This document shows positions 41,284-50,813 of a stretch of DNA of 64,000 nucleotides, piece by piece. Source of the DNA: Nelumbo lutea (Eukaryota > Streptophyta > Magnoliopsida > Proteales > Nelumbonaceae); contig JAKGHH010000006.1 in NCBI GenBank assembly GCA_022828595.1, forward strand, positions 9,672,633 to 9,736,632, read 5' to 3'. A program made the position numbers and the translations under genes. A model generated the notes under the pieces. It made no database searches and was not told the origin of the DNA. It worked only from the letters and a program-made list of their open reading frames with translations. Position 1 is the first letter of the stretch; each line of letters opens with the position of its first letter.

Positions 41284-42640
41284 TACGGTGGGATCACTAG
41301 GGCAAAGGCCAATTTACCAATTTTGGGGTAGCAAGTCTCAACATCGTAGAGAACTTTGCTGACATAGTAGATAGGCATCTATACATCATTTTCTCTTATC
41401 AACACTAAACTAATTGCCTCATCCCCGGTCGAGAGGAATAAGTACAACATGTTTCCTGGAAGTAGCTGAGTGAGTAGGGGAGTGAGGCAAGGTAGGACTT
41501 CAGTTCTTCAAAGGCACGTTGGCACTCTTCTGTCCACTAGAAGTCCTTTAATTTCTTGATGGCTTGGAAAAAGGGTAGGCAACGATTAGTTGACTTTGAC
41601 ATGAAACAGCTAAGGGCGTTCACTCGGCCGATAAGCCTTTGAGTCTCCTTTACTAATTAAGGTGGTGCCATGTCAAGGATAGCTCGAATCTTTTCTGGAT
41701 TGGCTTATATACCCCGTTGCATGACAATGAAGCCTAAAAATTTGCTTAAGGTGACTCCAAAGGCACACTTGCTGGGGTTGAGCTTCATGTTGTACCTCTG
41801 CAAGGTGTTGAAGGTCTCGGCTAGGTTCGAGGTGTGCTAGTCGGCTTTCAAGCTCTTCACAATCATGTCATCCACATAGGCCTTAACGTTTCTTCCCATT
41901 TGGTGCTAGAAGACTTTGTTCACTAGACGTTGGTAGTTGGCCTCAATGTTCTTGAGGCCGAAGGGCATGACCTTGTAACAATGTGTCATGCTCGGTGATG
42001 AACGAGGTCTTCTCCTCATCCTCGAGGTGCACTTTGATCTGGATATACCCGTAGAAGGCATCCATGAAGCTGAGCAGCTCGTACCTTGCAGTGGTGTCGA
42101 CAAGGTGGTCTATTCTTGGCAAAGGAAAACTGTCTTTGGGGTAGGCTCGGTTGAGGTCTGTGAAGTCAATACAAATCCACCACTTCCTATTAGCTTTCTT
42201 TACCATAACCACATTGGACAACTAGTTAGGGTAATGTACCTCTCGGATGAAGCTGGCGTCGAGTAACTTGTCAACTTCCTCTCCTATGGCCTTCCATCGT
42301 TCTGGTGCAAAGCTTTTTTTCTTCTGCCGAACTGGCATAGGGCTCAAGTACACACTCAGCCTGTGAGTAATGACCGAAGGGTCGATTCCGAGCATGTTAG
42401 CGGCAAACCAAGCAAAGACATTGGCAATAATATTTAGGAAACTTACCAGTTCGGAAAGGCTGTCTGAGGGAAGGTTGGACCCGATGAGGACCCTTTTCTC
42501 GAGCTTGGCCTCATCCTCATCCAACAGCACCAAGAGGAGGTCCTCTGCCGGTTGGCCTCGACTTGTTCGTTCCTCCCTGAGGTCAAGGCCTTCCAATGGT
42601 AAAACTTCTTTATTCTTGCCATTTAGTGCTGCCACATAGC
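41284..42640 (-). pseudogene. Tat-C reverse transcriptase and start of RNase H
   Basis: 42222-42635 on the minus strand gives FAWFAANMLGIDPSVITH, LSVYLSPMPVRQKKKSFAPER and KLLDASFIREVHYPN. 41943-42221 gives SNVVMVKKANRKWWICIDFTD, SFPLPRIDHLVD and FMDAFYGYIQIKV. YVDDMI follows near 41870. Below 41640 the frame has YYASKV-like RNase H text and then stops at the truncation. Stops separate the three parts. Confidence 0.82.
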
Positions 42641-42813
42641 ACTGGAGGGCGGTTTACTGATCCTCTCGGACAACTTCGACGTCGTGTTCGGTGGAGAACT
42701 TGAGAGCAAGGTGGTAAGAGGAGATGGCGTCCTTGAGTGCATGGAGGATCGGCCGCCCAATGATGGTGTTGCAAGGGGAGCAAATCTTCATGGCTAGGAA
42801 CTCATTCATCCTC

Positions 42814-43149
42814 TCACTTGTTGGACTTGACAACATTCCTAGAGAAGCTGATGAGTGGCACATCAGCGAGATGGAGGTGCTCGAGCGCCAGATTCATCTT
42901 CTCGAAGGCATTGTAGAGGAGGATGTCGGTTGAGGAGCTGTTGTTGACCAATATCCTCCTCACCATGAAGTTTGTGACGACGACTGATACTACCAGTCCA
43001 TCGTCATTGAGGACTAAGATCCCCCTCAAGTCCTCGTCCATAAAGGTGAGGGCTTCCCTTTGCTTCAGCTTCTTGGGAGCCAGTCCCTGGATGTTTAGTT
43101 TCCTGGTGTAGGCCTTTCGGGTCAAGGCCAAGGCGTGACCCGAGGCCAT
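42814..43149 (-). pseudogene. Tat-C protease
   Basis: Minus-strand frame with LNDDGLVVSVVVTNFMVRRILVNNSSSTDILLYNAFEKMN. The active-site DSGSS of the family has become NNSSS, so the catalytic Asp is lost. The neighbours show the same gag-PR-RT order as Tat-B. Confidence 0.8.
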
Positions 43150-43189
43150 GCCCCCAATGGTGATGTCAGTGATGCCTTCTAACTGATAT

Positions 43190-44774
43190 TGTTGTGGTTG
43201 TTGTGAGGACGAGGTGTAGACCTAGCCACCCACGTAATACTTTTGGTCGTTATGGTGGATAAGGGACTCAATCTCATTCTTCAAATCGTAGCAATCCTCA
43301 GTGTCGTGGCTAGTGCTGTGGTGGTACTTGCATTACTTCTTCGGGTTAACCTCTTGGGTTCTTCTTCATCTTCTCAGGCCACTTCACATACTCCTCCTTC
43401 CCTACTTGCATGAGGATTTGTGTTTGGGTGGAATTGAGTGGTGTGTATTTGTTATAAGATAGGGCTGAGGCTAGTGGCTTCTTGTTGTCCTTGCTATTGT
43501 TGTTGTTGTCATTGTGACCTTCTCCATTTCTCCTCTTCTTCTCTATGCATTCATGGTGGTGGTCGGCCTCTCCCTCCTAGCGGTCACCAGCCAAGGCCTC
43601 CTCGGCAGCGATGTATTTCTGTGCTTTCTTTAAGAACCCCGCCTTGGATTTGGGCAAGGTCTTGGCAACAGAGCATTTGAGGGTCGAGCTCGGGAGGAGG
43701 AGGTTAATGGCTGCATAACGCATGCATGGAAACCATGGGATCTAGGTCCCAGACCTCGAGCTCCTCCTTCTTTAAGCGGTCAATGTAGGACCACAGGCTC
43801 TTGCCGCACTTTTGCCGAATGGTCATGAGAAAAACAACGCTCTTCTGGCATTGCTGGCTACTAGTGAAAGGGGCGAGTAAGAGACCGAAAAACTGCTCCC
43901 ACAAGTTAATGGTTCGAGGGAGGAGCCCAAAAAATCATTGGCGGGCTGCCCCCTTGAAAGTCACCTAGAAGGCCTGGCACGTCAAGGCATCGGAGTACCC
44001 GTAGAGGAGCATGAGTGCCTTGACGATTTCCACGTGGTCATCCGGGTCGAACATCTCGAGTATCAAAGCTTTGAAATGTGGTAGGAGGTGTTCCGAGGTG
44101 ATGTCAACGATGAAGGCATCCATTTTCCCAGGCGAAAGGTTCTGGCTTGCTGAGGTGTCCCCTCAACTCTCCTTAACTTGGTGGAGTTCATCTTTGATAG
44201 TGTTGAGCTATGCCTTCAAATCGACGATCTTCTGGTCGATGGGGGCCTGGGCCTCATCCTGGTTCTCTCGGACACAGAACGGGTTGGCCTTATTCTCTAA
44301 GTATTCCGATGCAGGTACATTTCTGTTCCTCTTGGCTCACCGATCAAGAGGGGCAGCATCGACCCTCAGCCCTTGAAGGGGGCTGTGGTGGCCCGACCAC
44401 CCACCTTCATCTCGAAGGCTTTCTTGTCAGCAGCGATGTCCTTGGTCTCGGCGATGATCATGAGACTATGTTGATTTGTCCCCTCGTCGGCTAGGGGGTC
44501 AAGAGGTCCTTGGTGGCTAACTGGCACGTCAGCTACTATTGGATTTTGAGGGGTCGGCTCTGTTGGGTCCGACTGGGCTGATGGCTAATGGGTTTGGAGA
44601 CACTCGTCCGCCATGATGCTCCAAGCTCTTAGTGGAGCGGCTACCCTGAGGGCGGGCTCCTACCAGATGCCTTACCTCGCCCAACCTCTGCGCGAGGTTG
44701 TAGAGCCGGTCGAGGACCACTTGGAATTGATCCATTGTGACCAAGTTCTGAGCATTCCTTGTGCTTCTTGCCAT
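43190..44774 (-). pseudogene. Tat-C gag
   Basis: The N-terminus is at 44774 (MARSTRNAQNLVTMDQFQVVLDRL). The core is reduced to pieces; 43704-43904 has WEQFFGLLLAPFTSSQQCQKS and KSLWSYIDRLKKEELEV. The C-terminal Asn/Lys-rich part ends near 43190. Frameshifts throughout. Confidence 0.75.
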
Positions 44775-44869
44775 CTCAACTAAAGCTTAGAAGTCGATTT
44801 TAAGACAATTTTTAAAGTGTAAGTTTAATTGAAGGAAGTCTCAGCGGTGTTCCCATAGACGGTGCCAAT

Positions 44870-45365
44870 TGTTGCCGCCTTGGATGGGCTGAGGGCAACA
44901 AAGAAAATTTGCTTCCAAGCCAAGAGCTGATTGATGAGTTTGAGTTCCGATGTGGCCGAGGGCCTATAGGTCAAACCCGTGAAGAGAGAGAAGATGTCAG
45001 AGGCCTTGGGTGCTAACCCGAGGCGAGGACTCCGATGATCAAGTTAGTGAGGGTGTGATGATAGGTGGACAATGCCTGAGGTGGGGATGCTTAGACGAGG
45101 CCACAAGGGAGACAATGAAGTTCTTAATTGTGAAGAGTCCAGCTGCTTACCTTTGGAGGGTCACCCCCTATTTATATTTAAGACAGCTTGGAGGTAGGTG
45201 GTAGCAGATGGCCAGGATGCAGTCTGTCCTTGAGGACACGGACATCCGAGGTCACCGCGTGTGCTCACACCATTGGTCCCGTGTCACATGCTGACCTCTG
45301 CTTTGCACGTCACTCCCATTGGTCCACTGGCGTGTCATTGGCCCTCGCTATAAGAGCCTACATCA
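44870..45365 (-). repeat. Tat-C 5' LTR
   Basis: About 496 bp, TGTTGCCGCC...TACATCA, with a minus-strand TATA box (TATAAATA, 45169-45176) at the same relative place as in Tat-B. Primer-binding-type sequence directly to its left. LINE copy B begins immediately to its right. Confidence 0.8.
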
Positions 45366-45880
45366 CAAACCAAAACCTAGGGAAGGAAATGGTCAGAATA
45401 TAAACATAAAAGTTAAAGATCTTATCATAGAGGATGGTATTTGGGATATGGAGAGGTTGTAACTTCTTTTCGATGAGTCATTAGTGAGAGCTATTGTTAA
45501 CATCTCACTGGGGGTGGAAGATGATAAAATTCTATGGAAAAGCACTCTCAATAGTGAGCTCTCTGTTAAGTCAGTAGACCTGTTTGTGAAGCTTCAAATT
45601 CACAAGTAAATTAGAGAGGAAGAAAAAAACCAGATCCAATGAATGTTATCAGAAGAGCAGATAGCTACTTCAAGTAATCATATCCAAACACGGAAATATC
45701 ACAATCGGGTCAGATGGTTCTATAATGAAGAGAGACCTTTTGTGAAAGTAGATGGTTCTTGGCACAAGAGCACACATAACATCTATAGGAATGTTAATGG
45801 CCACTCATATCTGACAACCATTCTTTGCAGAAGGATAATCTTGCATGACAAATTCTTCAATAGAAGCTGAATATTGGGCC
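45366..45880 (+). pseudogene. Plus-strand LINE fragment, copy B
   Basis: Matches copy A (24265-24547 and 26890-27080): 'accaaaac.t.gggaaggaaatggt' and the DGSWHKST RNase H start. It extends further to NSSIEAEYWAM, the 'AE.WAL' motif of RNase H. Part of the zf-RVT region is deleted at about 45605. The WNK element is absent. Confidence 0.72.
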
Positions 45881-46170
45881 ATGGTTTTCAAAACTGGATC
45901 GAACTGGATGGACGGACCAGAAAAACTGGAAACCGATCAAGTGATTAGTTTTGGTTTTCTCCAAAACCGGATTTTCTTCAAAAACCATCGATTTTAGCCA
46001 ATAAACTCTTGACCCGGACGTTTAATCATTCGAAAATTACTTATGAATATCCCCTTAAATTTTTTATATGATATGGCTCACTGTAGAAGGGATCATCAGA
46101 TGTATCCTTGATGTTTTTAATGGTTCCTTTTCTTTGACTATAAAAAACTTTTTTTTTTGTTTTACCACTT
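45880..46170. repeat. Foldback fragment with 'ggttttcaaaac' end
   Basis: Starts 'ccatggttttcaaaactgg' just after the LINE. The same end, inverted, closes the element at 47763-48052 (about 48030-48050). It is rich in 'aaaaccgg' words and probably a partial copy of the same MITE family. Copy A has no such insert here. Confidence 0.5.
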
Positions 46171-46225
46171 TTGAAATATTTCTTTTAAGATGCCAAATTA
46201 CCAATGCCTAACCACCAATACTTCC

Positions 46226-46392
46226 CTAGTGTTTGTTTTTTTTTTTTTTTTTTTTTCTTTATAAAGTGGAAGGGGCTACACAAGACCGGGGGTGGGAGTG
46301 TAACGTTGTTAGCACGTCCCATAAGCAAGGGCCAAGAAAGGTCCTGAATATTAAGATTTAAATTATTACTAAACTTCATGAGTATCTAATAG
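46226..46392 (-). mobile_element. SINE-like insert with poly(A) tail
   Basis: On the minus strand, about 140 bp ends in CCACTTTATAAAG followed by an A-run of about 21 (T's at 46236-46256). Copy A at about 27227-27237 lacks the whole segment ('cacttccttgataatg'). Length and tail suit a plant SINE. I could not verify pol III A and B boxes, and the target duplication is unclear. Confidence 0.5.
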
Positions 46393-46530
46393 TCCTTGAT
46401 AATGTTATTTAATCTCCAAGGAGGTCCATGTCCTTTCGAAGGCACGAAATGAAGATCTCTGAATGACCCTCAATGATGATAAGATGCCCCCTAAATTTTA
46501 TTGCCAAGTTATGGGCTTCCTAAGAAGCCA

Positions 46531-47603
46531 ACGCTTCAGTCATGTTGATAGAAGTTCAACTAGAAGAAAAGCTTTAACATTGATAACTTTTCTATATTGG
46601 TTTCTTGCAATAGTGGCCACATAACACTTAGGCCCCCCATTTGCTTTTCTGTAAATTATTTATCTAGGTAAATGTAATTACTTGGGTAAGTTTTTCCTGG
46701 GTTACCTAGGTTAGTTTTTCCTGAAAACACTTACCCAGGTAAGTATATTTATCCATGTTCTTTTATTTTTCAAGTAAAAAAGGAAATGACAATTTTAACC
46801 ATAAAAATTCATTATTAAGAGGGCATTTTTGTCTTATTCAAGTGTTGAAAACTCTCCCCCCAAGTGGGAAAGTTATTTACCCACCTAGGAAATGGGTATC
46901 ACTTACCGGAACAACATTTTTGAACCACTGTTGACCCAAAGGGTCAGACCGTTCGACCCAAAACCGTCTAGGCAACCAGTTTCCTTTTACCCAAACCCAA
47001 CATCTAGTAAAAAACTGTTGAAAAAGTCAACAAACCGTTGATCTGGGCAATTGAACTGTCGATCAGTTGAATGGTTTTAATTTTTTTTTAATTTTGCTGT
47101 CAGAACGGGCTATCCATTCGAACCGGATGGTCAGACCGTTAACTCGAAAACCGATGGTCAAAACGGTTCCGTTTTTGGGTTATTTTTAAAACATTACATG
47201 GAAAAATAAGCTTTCCATGATCCCCATATTAATCTGAAAAAATGAACATGAGATTTTTAGTCAATGAAAACCAAAGTCCCATTGACCAACTTTCCCCCCT
47301 CAAAATTCTAAAAAAGAACACCCCCCTACTTCCATTGACCCAAGATGCATCAAAGGTTTCTTTAATAGCATCATCCTTAGCATTTCCGTATAATGGGTTC
47401 TTGGCTTTACACTTTCCTTCCATATTATAGTTTTTCATGATTTCAACATTTTCTATATAAGCATTCTTTGCCCGGTCCAGGATTATGGGGGCACGATATC
47501 AATATCATTAGACTTTTAGGTTCCTACTCTCGAAGAGAAACCATAATATGTAAGATTCTTTTTTTTTCCTTTCTCTTCTCACACCCCATAACATTCTTAC
47601 CAT
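46531..47603. other. Insert of about 1.07 kb in copy B, content mixed
   Basis: Absent from copy A at about 27357. It holds a segment with inverted words ('cttaggccccccatttgc', 'acttacccaggtaagt', 46640-46900) and an 'aaccg/cggtt' rich foldback (46905-47205). A 70-codon minus-strand frame at 47229-47438 (KNYNMEGKCKAKNPLYGNAKDD) is not recognised. Confidence 0.45.
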
Positions 47604-47762
47604 AAATTCTACCCCACCAATCATTCATTGAATTTGGCTTTGCATTGTAAGTAGATTTCATAGTAAATTCTCCATTTAAATTGCACTGAGCCTCCAAATC
47701 AATTTGTCCTTTTAATCCTTAAAGGGTATAAATACCAATTTAATTTTATACTAAATATCAAG

Positions 47763-48052
47763 GTTTTTAAAATCGATTTGTACAACGAACTGGTCATGGG
47801 TTTGATTTCCGGGTTGAACGGTTTGATCGTTTGAACCAAATGAATAGCCTATTCTGACAAAAAATAAAAAAATAGTCAAACCGGTGAATGGTTTAAACAG
47901 TCAAACAGTTCAACTACTCAAGTCAGCGGTTTGCTGACCAAATTAACGGTTTTGGGGGAAATAACAGTTCTGAGATAAAACAGAACCGATCACCTGACCA
48001 TTTCCAATTTTTTGGTCCAACTGTCCGATCCAATCCGGTTTTGAAAACCATG
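47763..48052. mobile_element. Foldback MITE with 'aaaaccgg' ends
   Basis: About 290 bp inserted in the opposite-strand LINE: 'aaggtttttaaaatcg' at the left, 'cggttttgaaaaccatgcc' at the right, with inner 'gaacggtttga/tcaaaccggtga' complementarity. Copy A runs through this point (about 27493-27500) uninterrupted. Superfamily not assigned. Confidence 0.6.
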
Positions 48053-48728
48053 CCAAATATGTCTAGGAGCTGTGCTACAGATTTTATTTTTATATCAAAC
48101 TTTCCTCTCTTGGTCAATAAGATCGCCAACAACCTGATTTGAGTGAGTAATTCTGTCCCGGTTCACTTCATCGGCAAGGAGAAAATCCTCGGCCCATTTA
48201 TCAAACCAAAAATTAATTGACTTCCAGTTTCCATCTTCTGCCATCCATCTAGCACCCATGTTGATGGTTTCCTAGCCAACAGAATTCCACACCAAATCCA
48301 CGAGATGCCCTTTTTAACTCTAACATTCTTGAAATTCTTGTTGGCCACGTACTTTTGTTTAATAATTTTGACCCATAAATTCTCTTTATCATTTAAAATT
48401 TTCCATCCCAACATAGGTAAATTTGCTTCGTTAATCCTGTGGAGATTTTTTAAATCAATACCTATCCTATCTTTTAACTTCTAAATTTCAAATACTTCTC
48501 CCCCACTCCATTAACGAGTTTAATGATAAAAATAAAATTTATTAAAATACCCAACATAAATTCTTTGTTTTGTCTATATTTTTATTGTGTTTTCTTCCTT
48601 TTTCTACATTATAAGGGGTTAATTAGCGGTTTTAGAAATCTTTAAAAACGTATATAATGATAATTATATGAGAATATTTTCTAAAGTCAAACGATTGAGG
48701 TAGTTAACGTGGGCCTTTCGTTAATAAA

Positions 48729-48815
48729 GTTCAGTTTGGAATGAGTACAAATACAAATATGTACAGAATAATATAAATTACAAGGTTTTGTATTCTATAC
48801 TCCTTCCAAATAAAG
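48729..48815. repeat. Short palindromic MITE, copy 2
   Basis: 'gttcagtttggaatgagtac', then 'aaatacaaatatgtac', a short centre, and 'actccttccaaataaagcc'. Same family as 161-272 and 54042-54150, with a shortened right arm. Not seen in copy A at the matching place. Confidence 0.65.
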
Positions 48816-48859
48816 CCAAAAGAAAGTTTTTGGAGCTAAATGTCACTATCCAAAATATA

Positions 48860-49745
48860 GAGTGACAGTATTATCCCGAGTCCAGGCTGGGTGGAACCTC
48901 GATTGTGACCCATCTTACATACCCACTAAGATTGCAACTTGGACCGGGTTGGCCCAAACCCAACTCAAAAAAGTTGGGTTGGGTCGGGTCGGGTTGATAT
49001 TCGGGTTAGGGTTAGGGTTGAAATTCATGAACCCGACTTTACTTTGGGTTGGGTTAAAGGGTTGATCCCTTGGCCAATCCGAATCTGACTCTATAGTATA
49101 TGTAATATATAAATATATGTTATATATAATATATGATATACATTGATTTGTTTAGATGCATGAAATTTGTATAGCCCCACCACATAGTATCATGTATTCC
49201 TTTTAAGATAATCACTTCACTTAATCCTAATCAGAAAGACTAAAACCTTAATAACATTATTTTATGTTTTTTGAAAATTTTATTCTTAATCCTAATCAGA
49301 AAGACTAAAACCTTAATAACATTATTTTATGTTTTTTGAAAATTTTATTCTTCATCTCATCTATGTTGTTTGTCGCCCAAGATCTATCATAAGTCATAAC
49401 TCATAATAAACTATAGCCATTTCTAACACTTGTTTTTCTGAATTCTGTACTAAAAGAACAAAGAAAAAAAAAAACGTCAACAAACAAATACTAATGAAAC
49501 ATAGGATTAATATATATAGTGAAAGTTGAGTTAAGATCTAAAATCGAAAAATTCTATGAGATCTTAAGGGATGGGAAGAATGTTGGGTTGGGCCCAACCC
49601 GAACCCAACCCAACCCGAAATTGACTTCGGGTTGTGTTGGGTTGGGTTGGTCAGGTTGGGTTAGGGTTAGGGTTGGGATTTAGAACTTAAGGTTGGCCTC
49701 AACCCGACCTAACTCAACCCAACTTGCAGCCTAATACCCAGCCCC
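48860..49745. mobile_element. MITE with GGGTTGGG / GGGTTAGGG ends
   Basis: The left end (about 48937-49070) is a string of 'gggttggg', 'gtcgggt' and 'gggttaggg' words. The right end (about 49582-49740) repeats the same words and their inverse ('cccaacccgaaccc'). The centre is AT-rich and includes a perfect 65-bp tandem duplication. The telomere-like words arise from the degenerate terminal repeat, not from a true telomere array. A second, shorter relative lies at 51313-51705. Confidence 0.55.
49221..49350. repeat. Perfect 65-bp tandem duplication
   Basis: Units 49221-49285 and 49286-49350 are identical by my reading ('ttaatcctaatcagaaag...tttattc'). Lack of differences implies a recent event compared with the decay around it. 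Confidence 0.88.
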
Positions 49746-50152
49746 AGAACCTTGTGTTGAGTTTCAAACAAGGTTTAAAATATCAATATGTACAAAGGGT
49801 GTATCAGGGTTTTGAATGATTCGAAGGGTGGGCAAACCTTAAACAGGCCCTTCTAAATTTGATTTAAAAATAAAAATAAAATAAAAACTACCAATATTTT
49901 CTGATACACCGGTAGAGTATTGATATTTTAAATCTTGATTCCAAGAAGGACTAGGAGAGACTGAAGTTTCGATTGTGGCTTGAGCTTGAGCCGGTCTAGC
50001 TCCAGATCAGTTTGATTCTCAACCCTACTATTTGACATCGACGAGAAGCCCATATCAATAAGCTTACATAGCTTTTCATAAAAAACCCTGTGATGTTACT
50101 TGCAATTGTATAATCATTAAAATGGTTAAAACATGACAGCTTTATACATGAA

Positions 50153-50224
50153 GTCGTTGTAGTATAGTGGTGAGTATTCCCGCCTGTCACGCGGGTGACC
50201 CGGGTTCGATCCCCGGCAACGGCG
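50153..50224 (+). tRNA. tRNA-Asp (anticodon GTC)
   Basis: 72 bp with a full cloverleaf. Acceptor stem GTCGTTG / CAACGGC (one G-T pair), D arm with TAGTGG, anticodon stem CCCGC/GCGGG around the loop CTGTCAC with GTC at 50186-50188, T arm CCGGG-TTCGATC-CCCGG, discriminator G. Internal pol III boxes are part of these arms. A T-run (50228-50235, TTTTTATTTT) follows as a terminator. CCA is not encoded, as is normal for nuclear tRNA genes. It looks functional. It lies in a 1.37-kb stretch found only in copy B. Confidence 0.95.
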
Positions 50225-50540
50225 TTAATTTTTATTTTGAATTTTCAACTTCACCTTCTCCAGCTCTCCCAATAAGATTTGTAGGGTGGACTGAATCTGT
50301 CGGTAGATTGATGCCAAATTTACGGGTAAGGGTCTGCAATTCAAATTTCTGACTTGGATTACAGTTCATTTATCCCTTAATAATATACCAAGTCTATGAC
50401 CCATTGACTCCTTATTGACTTCCATATCTTTCTTTCTTCAGTAAACACAAAACAACACCCGGTCGTTTTCATACACATGGTCACTTATTCCCACCACACC
50501 CCACCCTCAAGCCGCAGTTGGTATCTTCATATTTGGTCGG
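50225..50540. other. Non-coding DNA, copy B
   Basis: Aligns with copy A 28752-29060 ('attttcaacttcaccttctc', 'acccggtcgttttcatac'). No gene seen. It ends at the empty target site of Tat-B. Confidence 0.65.
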
Positions 50541-50542
50541 AG

Positions 50543-50813
50543 TGTTTATCAAAAACCAAACCTAAACATCATTCAAAATCATTCAGTTTGATTAATTCTT
50601 TATCTTTATAATATATAATATATTATTTATAGTATAATGTATTACATATATTATATAATTATATATTTATATATAATATATATAAATTAAAAACATCGAA
50701 AAGCCAAACTGATTAAGCAATTAATCGATTGATTTCCGTTCGATTTTTGATTTTCCAACATCGATTTGGTAAAAGGGCCTTGGTTCAATTAAACTAAACC
50801 GTGAACACCCCTA
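50543..50813. mobile_element. AT-rich MITE with GGNGTGTT ends
   Basis: Starts 'gagtgtttatcaaaaacc' and ends 'ggttcaattaaactaaaccgtgaacacccc'. The outer sequences are inverted repeats and the centre is TATATAAT-rich. In copy A the matching start at 40023 is split from its left flank by Tat-B, which landed on the first bases of this MITE. Possibly hAT-type; not proved. Confidence 0.6.

Larger units (their letters stand above)
41280..45365 (-). mobile_element. Tat-C: truncated Tat element related to Tat-B
   Basis: One LTR (44870-45365, TGTTGCCGCC...CTACATCA), then gag, protease and RT on the minus strand, cut inside RNase H at about 41280. There is no INT, no antisense gene and no second LTR. 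Protein parts match Tat-B closely, for example the FIREVHYPN and FAPERWKAI segments, but the LTR differs. The RT box is YVDD (about 41863-41879), so the truncation, not the active site, killed it. Confidence 0.85.
46160..48440 (-). pseudogene. Opposite-strand LINE fragment, copy B, with insertions
   Basis: The same LINE as at 27105-28045. 48163-48414 on the minus strand reads MLGWKILNDKENLWVKIIKQKYVANKNF and KKGISWIWCGILLARK, and 46400-46530 carries the EGDS-type RNase H. It is split by a SINE-like insert (46226-46392), about 1.07 kb at 46531-47603 not present in copy A, and a foldback element at 47763-48052. Confidence 0.7.

Noticed and set aside
48960..49050. Interstitial telomere
   Set aside because: The words vary (GGGTTGGG, GTCGGGT, GGGTTAGGG) and recur inverted at the other end. 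That fits transposon ends, not a telomere array; the plant telomere repeat TTTAGGG is not in tandem.
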